A program made the translations under genes and the position numbers. From Cladosporium sp. IMV 00045 (taxonomy: Eukaryota; Ascomycota; Dothideomycetes; Cladosporiales; Cladosporiaceae), in the NCBI GenBank assembly GCA_001931905.2, contig MSJI02000897.1, positions 186,001 to 250,000 of the forward strand: 64,000 nucleotides of DNA, given 5' to 3'. Each line of letters begins with the position of its first letter. Within the stretch, counting starts at the first letter, position 1. Positions 11,756 through 22,721 of the stretch are shown here, piece by piece. Below the pieces are notes generated by a model. It did no database searches. It saw only the letters and a list, made by a program, of their open reading frames with translations, and was not told where the DNA came from.

Positions 11756-12814
11756 TTTTCCTGTACTTTTCCCTCAAGACCAAGACGACTTCTCCACGAA
11801 CAGAAAACAAGCGGATGAAATCACAGGAAAGAAACAGCAATGGTACCTACCTGAGTCTTCAAGAAGATATAGAAAAACCTTCAGACCCGCCAAATCATCG
11901 CCCATCTGTGCTCCGGGTGGCTAGGAAGTGGAGCAAAAAAGTCAATTCGTAGTGAAGTCGTTAAACTAGCAGTATCTCAAAGGGCTCGTGAGGTCGTCTG
12001 AAGTTCGGATTCGCCTAGATAAGAAAAACCGCATGCTCCACAATCGCTTGTGCTCGAGCATTATTGGAAAAGGCTATTCAAACAGATACGTGATTTGCAT
12101 AAGAGATCTGCTTTGCAAACGACAAGTGTAGTTGAAATGGCTGTCAGTGATGGCGAATAATCCCGGATACTATATTATTAGCAGGTTGAAGCCTGTGTTT
12201 TGGGACCACAGATTCACGAATAGCAATGCAAGATCTCATGCGTAAAATCGCCGAGAAACGCGATGTCATCGCCGAGCCGGAAGCGGCATGCTTGTGCTTG
12301 TCTACACTTCTCCTTCGCCCACCGGCGCTATCGTGATCCTTGTCACTCTTGAGAACATACGGTTATGTAAGCAACACTTCTTACACAGTTATCAGAGGAC
12401 CTTATCCTCGTAAAATCGGCTCGCGCCGATAGTGATTGTGAGAATATTTAGTTGTCATGGCATTGAGCGGCGAGTTGGTCTACTATGTGCTGGTGTTACT
12501 TTCGAGCATAGGCGAGAAAGCATCTGCCATGAGATGTCAGGTGCTGAAAAGTTTTGTGTATTGTCAAGACATGCTCGTGGAAGATGAAAAGTAGACTGAG
12601 AGGTAAACGGCAGGGTATCATATACATTCATTCAAGCCAGCGAGAATAAGCAAAACAAACAGAGAAGCAAAAATAGCCGAAGTGAAGAAACACATGCAAG
12701 GCTAAACATGCTGCAAAAATGCCTCCTTGAACACCATTTGTTACCCAAATACAGCATCCCAGCAACAACCCATGTTTCAATCCAACACCACCCATCGAAC
12801 CATTCCCCCCTCAC
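11756..12814. other. Upstream region of NUP copy A
   Basis: No coding sequence. Conserved in patches with 23432-24292. The strongest conserved block, about 12401-12450, holds the dyad and GATA site listed separately. Confidence 0.6.
12401..12429 (-). promoter_or_regulatory. UaY-type TCGG-N6-CCGA site with adjacent GATA site (NUP copy A)
   Basis: TCGG at 12416-12419 and CCGA at 12426-12429 form a perfect dyad with six-base spacing, inside a 16-base palindromic block identical in copy B. A GATAAG motif (minus strand, 12406-12401) lies 9 bp away, the same spacing as in copy B. TCGG-N6-CCGA is the site type of the Zn2Cys6 regulators UaY (purine use, Aspergillus) and Ppr1 (yeast). GATA sites recruit AreA-type nitrogen regulators. 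Function here is inferred. Confidence 0.6.
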
Positions 12815-15015
12815 TCAAAACTCCCCCCAATCCACCCTCTTCTCCTCACAAAGCATCCCCCTCTCCCTAGCCGCCACCACAACAGCCAAATGCACCGCCA
12901 ACAACACCCAAGCCCTCCTCCAGCTGAAAAGCGCGAACCCCAAATCCCACGCCGCCAGCGCGAGCAGCGGATACAGCAACCACGGATTCGGCGCGAAAGG
13001 CGCGCAAGGCAGAAAAAGCGATAGGATTTTCAGGAGAAACAGCGCGCTGCGGAAAGTAGGCACGGTCGCTGGGTGGTGGTGCAGAACGTGGAGTAGGAAA
13101 GTTGCGGCGTCGCGTTGAGGAGGTGGAGGGGGGAGCATGAGGCGGGGGCTTTGTTGGGGGGTTATGTTTGAGTTGTTTGGGTGCGGGGAGGGGAGGTCGA
13201 TGTGTTTCGGTCGGACGACGATGGCGGAGTCGGCGCTTCGGGGTCGGCTGTGCGATTTGGGCGAGTAGCTTGTGGTTCTGGGGTTTTTGACGGGGGAAGG
13301 AGAGCGGGTTAGTTGTCGGTCGTTAGAGGAGGTGTGGCGGTGGCGGAGATTGGAGAGGCCGGGTCGGTTGAGAATGGCGGATGGGCGGCGTGGTGAGGGG
13401 GTTGGACGGGGAGAGTCGATGGGAGATACACGCGAGGGACCTTCTTCTGCGACGAAGGGAAGATGTCACTGAATCCGGCGCCGGCTTTGATGGAGGCGAG
13501 GATTTCTTCTGTGCTCGGTCGTTGATGCGGGTCCACGGAGAGGAGTCGCTTGAGGTATTTGTATAATTTCTCGGGCAAATCTGTGCGCATGCGATCCTCG
13601 TCGTTGAGACCAGGCCATGCGGTGATTTCCGCTCGCAGCTGGTCGAGATCCTCGTTGTCTTCATCCACGCCGTCGGCGTTGGTGTACGGTAGTCTTCCGA
13701 AGCACATAAAGTAAACAATCATGCCGAGTGAGAAGATGTCGCTTTTAGTGGTGAAATCGCCAAATACGCCATCAGCCTCGTTATGCCGAAGCACTTCAGG
13801 CGCGCAATACGAGATCGTTCCAGTCGCCCCGGTATTCCCTCGCTTAGAGCCAGTGATTTGCATCTCGCCAAAGTCGGATATCAGAGCACGAATCTTATTG
13901 CCGTCACGCTGTAGGAGGCAATTTGAAGGCTTCAGATCTCGATGAATGTAGCCCATAGAGTGTAGATGATGTAGACCGGATGTGATATCTCTGAAGAAAG
14001 AGAATATTTCATCCAGAGTTAGTTTACTGGTACCTCTCATGCCCGTCGGCGGCGTCGCATCTCCCCTCGAGCGTCTGCGCATTCGCTCCTTGAGCATCTC
14101 CCTAGATTCAGACTGCTCTTTAGGGCCTAAAACATAATTGTGCAAGTCTCCACCTTTACAATAGTCCTGCAAGATCCACAGACAAGGCACGGGCGGACCA
14201 AAAGTCGTCGGTTGATGGTCCTCCAGCCATACCCAGTGGCAGAGGACCAAGTTAGGATGCTGGGTCTGCCGCAGAAGGTTGACTTCGACCAGTACCTTCT
14301 CCAGCCATGCATGATCGTTCCCCACGGGCACGCGTTTACAAGCGAAAACTCCCAAGCCCACATCGTCCATGATGTGCTCCACCAGGAGGACAACGCCATT
14401 GCCACCTCGTCCGAGAATACCGCGCTCGACAAAATGCTGCTTGAAGTAGCCCGGGTTGAAAGCATTGCTGTTGATCCCTCGGCTTTTAGGCGCAGGTTCG
14501 CTAGCTAAAAACTCCGCCCCAGAAGGAGGGCCAGACGCACCGCTCACATCTCTCGATCGACCGGAGCGGAGAGCAGCAGGTGGAAATCTACGACCAGCAG
14601 GCGTCCCAGGTGTACTGCTAGCTGGTGAAGGCCTGGTACTCGCAGCCAGCATGGCGAAGTAATTGGGGTCCATGACAGGGCGGTCTTCGTCTGCGAATCC
14701 ATTGCCGTAATTTTGATGGCCATCTTCGCTGTCGGCGTCATTGGGGTCGAAGTCGCCTGCTAGAGGACGTCTACAGTAAGGGCACTCGCGGAGATCCAGG
14801 AAATGTGCTTGCGGTGCATCGCGGAGCATGAGCTCCTGCGAGGTCGCATCGTATACGACTACGGCGTTGCCGCGGCGTCTTGAGATTCTTTGGTCAGCTG
14901 TTCTTCTTTGTGGATTGACAGTTCGTTGAGGGTAAACGTACAGGACAATTTCTCGGTTTTCATCGCTGGTGTATGGGATTAGCGACATTTGACGCGGCGG
15001 CGTGTTGTCAGCCAT
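12815..15015 (-). CDS. IKS1: Iks1-type serine/threonine protein kinase with C-terminal membrane segments
   Basis: Exon 1 is 15015-13430 and exon 2 is 13277-12815, joined by a 152-bp intron (donor GTATCT, acceptor CCCAG), giving 682 residues. The N-terminal NAVVVYD...LDLRECPYC block (about 50-81) is typical of Iks kinases. The kinase domain has the Gly loop GRGGNGVV (about 202-209), Lys227 in FACKRV, HRDLKPSN with Asp360, DFG at 381-383 and APE at 405-407, so it looks active. Reading exon 1 straight through gives a stop at 13309. The splice restores SYSPKSHSRPRS and then two or three hydrophobic helices (SALFLLKILSLFL, WLLYPLLALAAWDLGFALF, AWVLLAVHLAVVVAA). These suggest membrane anchoring at the C-terminus. 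The splice is inferred from phase and signals. TIM17 lies 702 bp upstream in tandem. Confidence 0.8.
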
Positions 15016-15717
15016 GGCGAGCTGTTGGAAGTGTGCTGGGCATGCTCTAGCGGTGAGGTTGGCGGTGGGGTTTGTATGGGTGGAGATCTGGACGATCAGT
15101 TAGGCATCAATCGGTGTTTGTCATTGCATCTTGACAGGCGATCTAGAAGCGATCATACGCGATCTTGTTAGTGCTTGATTCCTGTGCAGAGCAGCATGGC
15201 GTTGTTGTTTGTTGTCTCAAGCTTGCCCTCACGAAGGTTCATCATGTGCTTTGCTGTGTCCCACACTTTGCCCGCGTTCAAGTTTGGAGCTTGCAGGTGA
15301 GACCATGAGCTGGAGTGGCACACTGAGCAAGGACCAGTGATTGCGCTCATTATTAGACAGACAGAGATAATTGGCATCTGCGAGCGACATGAGGTCATTA
15401 AGCCTTTCAAAATAAGATATATATACATGTACACGAAGCCTGCCGCTCCCAAGCAGACAGCGCCTCAGGTCTAGTCTTTTTAGTGAGATTGTAGTCCAAA
15501 CAACCACGCCCTGTCGAAGAGGAGAGTGCCAGGAAGAATCGCAGACCCAGTAAATCCCCTCGCGCAGAAGAAACAAGCCGCGCCCGCTATGCTCCGCATG
15601 TCATATCAAAACAAAAGTCCACCGATCGCACCCTTTTTGTCAGGCGCGCGGCGGACATACAAAGTGTGCCACGAATGCATCTCCAGTGAAAGAGTGCATC
15701 CAAATTCCTCACCCCTT
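15016..15717. other. Intergenic between IKS1 start and TIM17 stop
   Basis: Nothing coding seen. It should hold the kinase promoter and the TIM17 terminator. Confidence 0.5.
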
Positions 15718-16353
15718 CTACGCCGCGGCGGGCAGACGTCCCTCGCTGCCCTCGCTGGGCGGAGGAGGCGGCATCTCAAGCTTGGTGTTCTCGGCCATCA
15801 TTCTCTGGAAACCGATGCCGACACCCTCGATGACGGCGAGTAGGACGGCGCAACCGATGGCACCGTTCCGGATAGCCTTAGGACCACCACGCACGGCGAG
15901 CGCACCACCGGTGAAGAAGCCGGCGATGATGGCGTTCCACGGGTCTTCCTTCTTCCTCAGTCCTTTTACCGCGCAGTCGAATGTGCTGAACATGCCGCCC
16001 CAAACACCGAAGTTACCACCGAGCACGGGCGCGCGGGCCTTGATCGCTGTGATGGCTGGAAGGGAGTGTTAGTATGTGATTGGTAATTTTGGCGTGGATG
16101 GAGTGGTTGATGGGCGCCGTACCTCCTATTCTCCTCTCGCCGTAAGGGCTGTTTCTGTAACCTTTCACACCGTGCCATACTGCGCCGCCAATTGCCTGTC
16201 GCGAATTGTCAGAATGCTGTCTCGTGTGCGCCTCTTCATGCGTCGGGTGAATGGATGCCAACGTACTCCCATACAGAATGCACCGCCGAAATCCGATAAT
16301 GCGACCCAAGGGCAGGGATCCCTCGAGTGGTCCAGGCCGTGTCCCTCAGCCAT
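15718..16353 (-). CDS. TIM17: Mitochondrial import inner membrane translocase subunit Tim17
   Basis: Three exons, 16353-16267, 16195-16123 and 16055-15718, with introns of 71 and 67 bp (donors GTACGT and GTACGG, acceptors ACAG and CCAG), giving 165 residues. Tim17 is the channel-lining core of the TIM23 complex, importing presequence proteins across the inner membrane. The spliced protein contains the family signature [20 protein letters not shown], then [56 protein letters not shown] and a GxxxG-rich fourth helix. The acidic N-terminus and conserved Cys of Tim17 are present. The C-terminus is Pro-rich (MPPPPPSEG). Length is close to the yeast protein (158). It is divergent from TFB3, 543 bp apart. 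Confidence 0.95.
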
Positions 16354-16896
16354 TGTGTTGGAGTGGTATGTGTCGTGGAAAAGATGGAAAGGGTCGAGAA
16401 GCGGTGGTTATGCGAAGGCGCAGGTGTCGAATGCGAGATGTATCGATGAAGCGGTAGAGGTTGCGATGACGCGAGATAGAATCGAAGGGTATATGAGCGA
16501 GAGAGAGGGTCGCGGATCAGGGTTTTGCTGGCGATTTAATCCTTTCCTGTGGGAGGAGGATTAGGTAGAGATGATGATGATGATGCGCCGGCCAAAGTTC
16601 TTCTTCTTCTCGCCAGCCCAGCCCAAAGTTCCCCCCAGCAAGTTCAACCTTTGCACCTCTGCCTCTTCTCCGCGTTTGGGCCACATTTCCGACTTCTGCC
16701 GCCCGCCATCGGGGAACTCTATCAACATCGCCCTGTCATTCGCTCATCCTGCGCGACAATACCGCCGCTGACCCCAGCTGCCCAGCAATCCAACCCAAGC
16801 CGACGAGAATACTCGCCACATCTCACCCGTTTGTCCATACCGTCTAGACAAGACAGACCCGACAAGACCGACAAGACCGACCAGACCGAGACGAGC
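16354..16896. other. Divergent promoter region, TIM17 / TFB3
   Basis: The frame upstream of TFB3 stays open across much of this stretch but lacks conserved sequence. It contains a short degenerate repeat of GACAAGACC-type units at about 16850-16890. I treat it as leader. Confidence 0.5.
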
Positions 16897-18102
16897 ATGT
16901 CTCGCGCCGCGCAGTCGAAGCCCTCGCCGGCGGTCAAACGCCCCAGCGGCAACGGCAGCAGCGGCGACGTCCAGCACGGTGAGCAGCATGAGCAGTTGAA
17001 TGACCGCCTGTCTTCACTGCGCGTCACTACTGACACGGCGTCGCCTTCTTCAGAATCATGCCCCGTGTGCAAGAGCTCACGCTACCTGAACGCCAGCCTG
17101 CGCTTCCTCGTCAACCCGGAATGCTATCACAAGATGTGCGAGTCGTGCGTCGACCGCATCTTCTCGCATGGCCCCGCCCAGTGCCCGCTACCGGGTTGTA
17201 AGAGGACCTTGCGCAAGCATCGCTTTAGGGTGCAGACGTTTGAGGATATCAAGGTGGAGAGGGAGGTGGATATCAGGAAGAGAGTGGCGGCTGTGTTCAA
17301 CAAGCGGGAGGACGATTTTGAGGATTTGAGGGCGTACAATGACTACTTGAACGATGTTGAGGATATCACTTTCAACCTGGTGGAGGGGATCGATGTTGAA
17401 GAGTCAAACAAGCGCTTGGAATCGTATCGACAACTGCACGCGGACGAAATCGCAGCGAACCAGCATTTGGCGCAAGAAGAGAAGACGTCATACAAAGAAC
17501 TACAAAAACAAGAGCGACAACAGGCGAGGTTGCGACGCGAAGCCGCCCACAGAGAAGAGGAAGAGGAACGGAGAGAAGCCGCTGAGAGCCGACGAGACGT
17601 CCTAAACCGTCTGGCGCAAGGAACCGAAGACGCAGAAACGATCGCAAAGGAAGGCCAGCAAGTCCAACTTAAGCGGCGCATGGACAGACAGGCAGCGGCA
17701 GAGCGCCAGCGACAATTACAAGCCGCTTCAGACATGGGCAACGGGAGCTCCAACCTCGTCATCAAAGGCCTCAAGACGCGCAAAGCACCCGAGCCCGAAG
17801 CGCCGATCGATCCGTTCGGTGGACTGGCTTTCAAGACCGATTACTACACTTTGCAAGATCACTACAGCTGGGAGGTCGTTCAAAATCCGATCAACGACAA
17901 AGTCGTCAGGGCTGGCGGATACGATGTCATGGAGCAATTCGGCTGTAGGGCGCTGTGCGAGGCATTCTCTGGTCTGGGCGTGTTCGTGGCAGATGAAACT
18001 ACTGAGGGTGTGAAGGGTGAGCAGGACGAGCGTGTGGCGGGCACCAGGAGGGCGGAGTTGGGTGCCAAGGACATGGATGTGAAGATGGAGGATCCTTTTT
18101 GA
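16897..18102 (+). CDS. TFB3: TFIIH/CAK subunit Tfb3 (MAT1 homologue), RING-finger protein
   Basis: Single exon, 401 residues. The ATG at 16897 is chosen over an open upstream extension because family similarity begins soon after. Tfb3 joins the Cdk7-type kinase and cyclin H to core TFIIH in transcription initiation and repair. The C3HC4 RING is complete: Cys55, Cys58, Cys76, His78, Cys81, Cys84, Cys96 and Cys101, followed by the family-specific LRKHRFRVQTFEDIKVEREV and the MAT1 helix (RKRVAAVFNKREDDFEDL...YNDYLNDVEDITFNL). Residues of about 200-300 form a long, charged coiled coil (KELQKQERQQARLRREAAHR). The C-terminus is longer than in yeast (321 residues) but typical of filamentous fungi. 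Confidence 0.93.
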   Translation: MSRAAQSKPSPAVKRPSGNGSSGDVQHGEQHEQLNDRLSSLRVTTDTASPSSESCPVCKSSRYLNASLRFLVNPECYHKMCESCVDRIFSHGPAQCPLPGCKRTLRKHRFRVQTFEDIKVEREVDIRKRVAAVFNKREDDFEDLRAYNDYLNDVEDITFNLVEGIDVEESNKRLESYRQLHADEIAANQHLAQEEKTSYKELQKQERQQARLRREAAHREEEEERREAAESRRDVLNRLAQGTEDAETIAKEGQQVQLKRRMDRQAAAERQRQLQAASDMGNGSSNLVIKGLKTRKAPEPEAPIDPFGGLAFKTDYYTLQDHYSWEVVQNPINDKVVRAGGYDVMEQFGCRALCEAFSGLGVFVADETTEGVKGEQDERVAGTRRAELGAKDMDVKMEDPF

Positions 18103-19800
18103 GGGATTGTGAGAGGCTGAAGGTGGTATGTGACTTTTAAGCGATTTAGCGGCATCTTTGGTTTTGGCGTTTTGTGTTCAGTGGACGATGAATAGATACC
18201 CACGGATCGGTGTAGGATACAGAGCGGGATACAGGCCACGAGATTTTACATGACATTGAAGCACCGCAATTCAATACCTGCAAAGTATGAATGAGAATAT
18301 TATCATCACGCAAGGACGTGATCATTCAAGGATCTGACTTCCTTGACTTTTGTCGAAAAACACAATGCATACAGTAGTGACATGAAGTTGGTCCGTCACA
18401 CCAGCTCTGGCGAGACCTCGATGTCACCCCAGAGCTCTCCCAAGCTTACATGGATGGTGTGACTTTTCACATGTATCACTGATGACACATTCATGAGATA
18501 AACTCATGAGATACAGCGGAGGGCTGCACGTCATTTGCAATGCCAATGTGCTTGAAGGTCCATCGAAGCTCTGCTGGTGCCTCCAGTATCTTTCGATTGA
18601 ACAAAGCCTTCGTCCCTTCATCTCAGCCTCGCAACAAGCATTAAGTCGGGGCTCTTCTGGCGATACGAAAGGAATCATCGATAGGCGACCCACTTATCCT
18701 TCCTCTTTTCTTTCAGCCCTGCAATGGATATCACACACTATTAAGTGTAATGTTGTTGCCTAAGCACGATTCATCAAAGATCAATTTCGCAAAAGTCCCA
18801 TGTGCAAGCACGTGAGCTGCCCCACTACGCTATGAACTCCACATGAACATCGAAAGCACAGAAACGACTACTCGAGTCGTGTCAGCTCGGGTTCGAAGCC
18901 CGAACTGTTGTGGTGCCTGGTGATGATGATACCGGGGTGCGCGGGTTCAGCTCATCATTTCTCGGCTTGGCTCATAATACGGTAGTCTCATGTACCCGTG
19001 GGTTTATGTTGATAATTTCGTTGGTTCTCTTGGTATGGAATCACGACTTTGACTTTTATAGATGTCCTCCTTTTAACGAGTCCTTCGACGTTCGAATCAC
19101 ACATGCAGCCTTGAATAACTATGATGCAATCTCGGATTTTGTATTTTTCGGTCTGCATGATATTGAATTGAGCTGAAGCGGAGGACTTCGTATCCGAATG
19201 GGCAGTGGAGGGCTGTGGGACTTTTTTTTATGCGGCCGCGGAAGGGGCGCAGACGGATCGAGCATGCCGGTGCTGCTCTTATGCCCTATCAGCCTTCCTT
19301 CGAAGATCCTTCGCCTTGTGGCGAAATTTAGAAACACCGCCATGCATCTGTGTGTATCGAAACAAGACAAGGCTGAAGATTGAGAGTAACAGCTCATTCG
19401 AAGTCGATCCTGAATTCACCTGATATACATCCCAAAGAACATCATGGTCAATTCACACATGCAAAACCGTTTCGAGCATCATCGTTCCCCAGGCGATCGC
19501 CAGGCACGGCTCGGATGACAATCGCGAGACCTCTCCCAAGAACGAGAAGAGTGGAGCTTTGACCCAAACCTCCCAAGCCTTTTGGTAAATAACGTTTCGT
19601 CTCAAGCCTAATCCCTCGTCATAAACCATTCCGCCCGTGTCCGAGAGTGGCACTGCGCGCCGCCGTGCTCCAAACATGCACTTTCACGAGGGGCTATGTT
19701 CTTCCTGATCCGTACATTCTTCACATAAGTATTCCAGACCTCGCCTGACTGGCGTTTTCCTTTTTTGTTTGCCGTTCTCTTAACCAATTCTTTCCACATC
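18103..19800. other. 1.7-kb gene-free stretch upstream of phospholipase B
   Basis: I see no gene. A T-arm-like hairpin near 18889-18906 was examined and rejected as a tRNA. It probably includes the phospholipase promoter. Confidence 0.45.
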
Positions 19801-21853
19801 ATGAAATATCAATCATTATACTCAGGGGCGCTCGTGCTGGCTTCGGCCTCAGGTGAGATCGCACAAGCACAACTCACGTATGACGACCTGCAAATACTAA
19901 CAATCGACCAAAGCGTCTCCTGCACACCACCCTGACCTCCAAGACACCGTCGCATTCGCCGTAGCTGGACTCGCCGAGCGCGCGCTGCCCGCCAACGCAC
20001 CGCACGGATACGTTCCTCAGACCAACCCATGCCCCTCCAATGCACCCTCAGTCCGCAATGCGACTGATCTGTCACGCGAAGAGAAAGAATGGCTCGAAGT
20101 GCGGCGCAACGCAACCGTGCAGCCCATGCGCGAACTCCTCGGCCGTTTGAACATTGAGGGTCTGGACACGAACAAGTACATCGATGATCACCAGAACAAC
20201 GCGAGCGCACTGCCCAATATCGGCATTGCCGCCTCTGGTGGTGGGTACAGAGCCATGTTGAACGGCGCAGGGCACGTGCAAGCTTGGGATTCTAGAACGG
20301 AGAACTCGACGGGTGATGGGCAATTGGGTGGCTTGCTGCAGTCAAGCACTTACATTGCTGGCTTGTCGGGTGGTAGCTGGCTCGTTGGGTCGCTTTATAC
20401 CAACAACTTCTCTTCCGTTTCTGATATCTTGTCGTATGAAGGAGAATCGGCTTTGTGGCAGTTCGAGAACTCTATCTTCGAGGGCCCCTCGACTGGATCT
20501 ATTCAGCTTTTTGACTCTATTGGCTACTATCGTAGCATCAGGGGCTCTGTTGAGGACAAACAAGATGCTGGCTACGACACCACTCTTACTGATTACTGGG
20601 GACGTGCTTTGTCTTACCAGCTGATTAATGCTACCGATGGCGGTCCTGAATATACCTTCTCTAGCATCGCGCAGCAAGACTGGTTCCAGAACGGCGACGC
20701 GCCTTTGCCACTCATTGTTGCCGACGGCAGAGCGCCAGGCGAGATTTTGATCGCCCCCAACACGACCGTCTATACGTTCAATCCTTGGGAGATGGGCTCG
20801 CACGACCCGACTGTCTTTGGATTCGTACCGCTTCAGTATCTCGGCACGAACTTCACCGCGGGATCTCCCCGTGACGACGACCGATGCGTCACTGGCTTCG
20901 ACAGCGCCTCCTTCATCATGGGCACTTCATCCTCTCTCTTCAACCAGGGTCTTCTCATGGTCAACAACACCGAAACCAGCGGTGCCTTCCAAGACGCCCT
21001 CCAATCCGTCCTCCAAAACACCCTCGAAGCCATCGGCCGCGCCAACAACGACATCGCCGACTACCCCAACCCCTTCTACCACTACAACAACGACACCAAC
21101 CCCAACGCGGAATCCGAACAACTCACCCTCGTCGACGGCGGCGAAGACCTGCAAAACATCCCCCTCAACCCGCTCATCCAACCCGAGCGCCACATCGACG
21201 TGATCTTCGCCATCGACTCCTCCGCCGACACGAACGACACGTGGCCCACATCCGACTCCGCCACCGGCTGGCCCAACGGCGCCTCCCTGGAAGCCACCTA
21301 CCGCCGTTCCCTGGCCGACATCCAGAACGACACCGCCTTCCCCAGCGTCCCCAGCGTGACCACCTTCGCGAATCTAGGCCTGAACGCCGGGCCCACGTTC
21401 TTCGGCTGCGACAGCTCGAATTTCACAAACGCCTCCAACATCCCCCCGCTCATCGTCTACCTCCCCAACGCCCCCTACGTCTACAACTCCAACGTCTCCA
21501 CCTTCGACCCGGACTACAACGCCACGGAGCGCGACGCCATCGTGCTGAACGGCTACAACAGCGCCACGCAGGGCAACGGCACGCTGGGGCAGAACTGGCC
21601 TACGTGCGTTGGATGTGCGATTTTGAGTCGTTCGTTGGATAGGACTGGTACGGACGTGCCGGATGTTTGTCAGCAGTGTTTCGACCATTATTGCTGGGAT
21701 GGCACGATTAATGATGGCGAGTTGAGTTCTTATGTGCCGGCGATGAAGTTGGCGGATGAGCAGGTTGATGTAAATAGCGGTGCGGGCAGGTTGGGTGTTG
21801 TTGCTGGGTCGGTGGTTGCTGCGTTGGGCGTAGCGGTTTGGAATTTGATTTAG
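19801..21853 (+). CDS. Lysophospholipase / phospholipase B, secreted and GPI-anchored
   Basis: Exons 19801-19852 and 19914-21853 (intron 61 bp, donor GTGAGA, exact TACTAAC branch site, acceptor AAAG), giving 663 residues. The enzyme removes acyl chains from (lyso)phospholipids at the cell surface. A short signal peptide (MKYQSLYSGALVLASAS) is encoded by exon 1. The catalytic module shows SGGGYRAM (about 126-132), the nucleophile motif GLSGGSW with Ser169, and downstream VDGGEDLQNIPLNPL with the family catalytic Asp region. There are many N-x-S/T sites and Cys pairs near the C-terminus (CVGCAIL, CQQCFDHYCW). The final VDVNSGAGRLGVVAGSVVAA is a GPI-addition-like tail. The domain is complete, so activity is expected. 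Confidence 0.92.
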
Positions 21854-22721
21854 GGAGGTTTTTTATTTTGTTTTGTTTCCCTTTTTTTTCCGTTTCATCT
21901 GGTTCAGGGATTGGGGATTTAGGGAAAAGTCTTAGCGGGTGTGGGATTTCTCTTTGGTTTGGTTTGTCCTCTTGTGCTGGATGATTTTATCTATCAAATC
22001 GATCTTCTTTCCCCTGTGATCTGACGCACCTATTTCGTCTGCTGCGCCTTTTCACTCGCGACCTCTTGGAGGCTTCTTGATCACAAATGCTATTTACGTA
22101 TTGTTAGTAAACTTTTTACGCCTCCAATGAGTCCCAAGCATGCTATTAGGGTGAACGGATCAAAGTAAAACATGGCATGCGCTCGCTCTTCCAGTCGTGC
22201 TGGCTCCATCTATTACTATAGCTTGAAAGGCGCGCGAGGAGCAGCGTTTTATGAGATCTGTAGCTGCCTTCAAGGTCGTGCCATCTATTGATGAAGTATG
22301 GATGAAACCTTGGGACTCAATTTGACTGAATGAAAACTCGACTGGTTCGATCTGATGTGATGGCTCAGGGTCAATCGAGAGTTGATAGCATAGATTCAAT
22401 GGCAGTGATGATTCTTTTCTATCTACCAGCAAGCCTGGAGTCTGAAGCGTTTGCGGTCGACGGCTGTAATGTAACTGTTCTGGATTAGGGGCATGGTAGA
22501 CACAAACAATCAAAGGCAAGGTTTCCCAATCGCAGCTGGAAGGTGTTTTCGTCAAGAAAGATGGCTTGCACATGCGTGCACGCTCATAAGATTGAAAGGT
22601 CAAGTGCTTCATGTCTTCAACTTGAAATCGACGTGATATGTTCGCGAGCTAGCTGTCATTACTTGCTACTCTCATACTGTGTATTTGCCGTTGATGTTCG
22701 TTGATAGGCATCTGGCCTCAA
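21854..22721. other. Intergenic, phospholipase B to GLO1 copy A
   Basis: Contains the possible small gene at 22160-22612. Homology to the 3' flank of the other GLO1 copy ends near 22630, so a synteny breakpoint lies here. Confidence 0.45.
22160..22612 (-). CDS. Hypothetical protein, possible small gene
   Basis: An ATG-initiated, uninterrupted frame of 150 residues. I do not recognise the family. It has no signal peptide or membrane segment. The middle (DWETLPLIVCVYHAPNPEQL) has a plausible beta-strand composition and the rest is Ser/Pro/Thr-rich. It sits between phospholipase B and the cut GLO1, in DNA that has no counterpart beside the other GLO1 copy. It may be chance or the relic of a longer gene. 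Confidence 0.25.
   Translation of the reverse strand: MKHLTFQSYERARMCKPSFLTKTPSSCDWETLPLIVCVYHAPNPEQLHYSRRPQTLQTPGLLVDRKESSLPLNLCYQLSIDPEPSHQIEPVEFSFSQIESQGFIHTSSIDGTTLKAATDLIKRCSSRAFQAIVIDGASTTGRASACHVLL

Larger units (their letters stand above)
10500..12645. repeat. Inverted duplicate block, NUP locus copy A (partner 23432-25550)
   Basis: The gene and about 890 bp upstream of it reappear in opposite orientation at 23432-25550. Coding sequence differs at 11 of 390 residues by hand count. Upstream DNA is recognisably homologous but clearly diverged, with islands of identity. Homology on the partner side runs right up to the N gap. Confidence 0.85.

Noticed and set aside
18870..18930. Possible tRNA: a perfect T-arm-like TCGGG-TTCGAAG-CCCGA hairpin preceded by a 5-bp stem with a 7-base loop
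   Set aside because: Position 33 of the putative anticodon loop is A rather than T, no D-arm is present, and the 3' acceptor sequence has no 5' partner. Likely chance or a dead fragment.
20884..21642. Arg/His-rich 252-codon frame within phospholipase B
   Set aside because: Shadow frame of the C-rich phospholipase coding sequence; composition is an artefact of codon bias.
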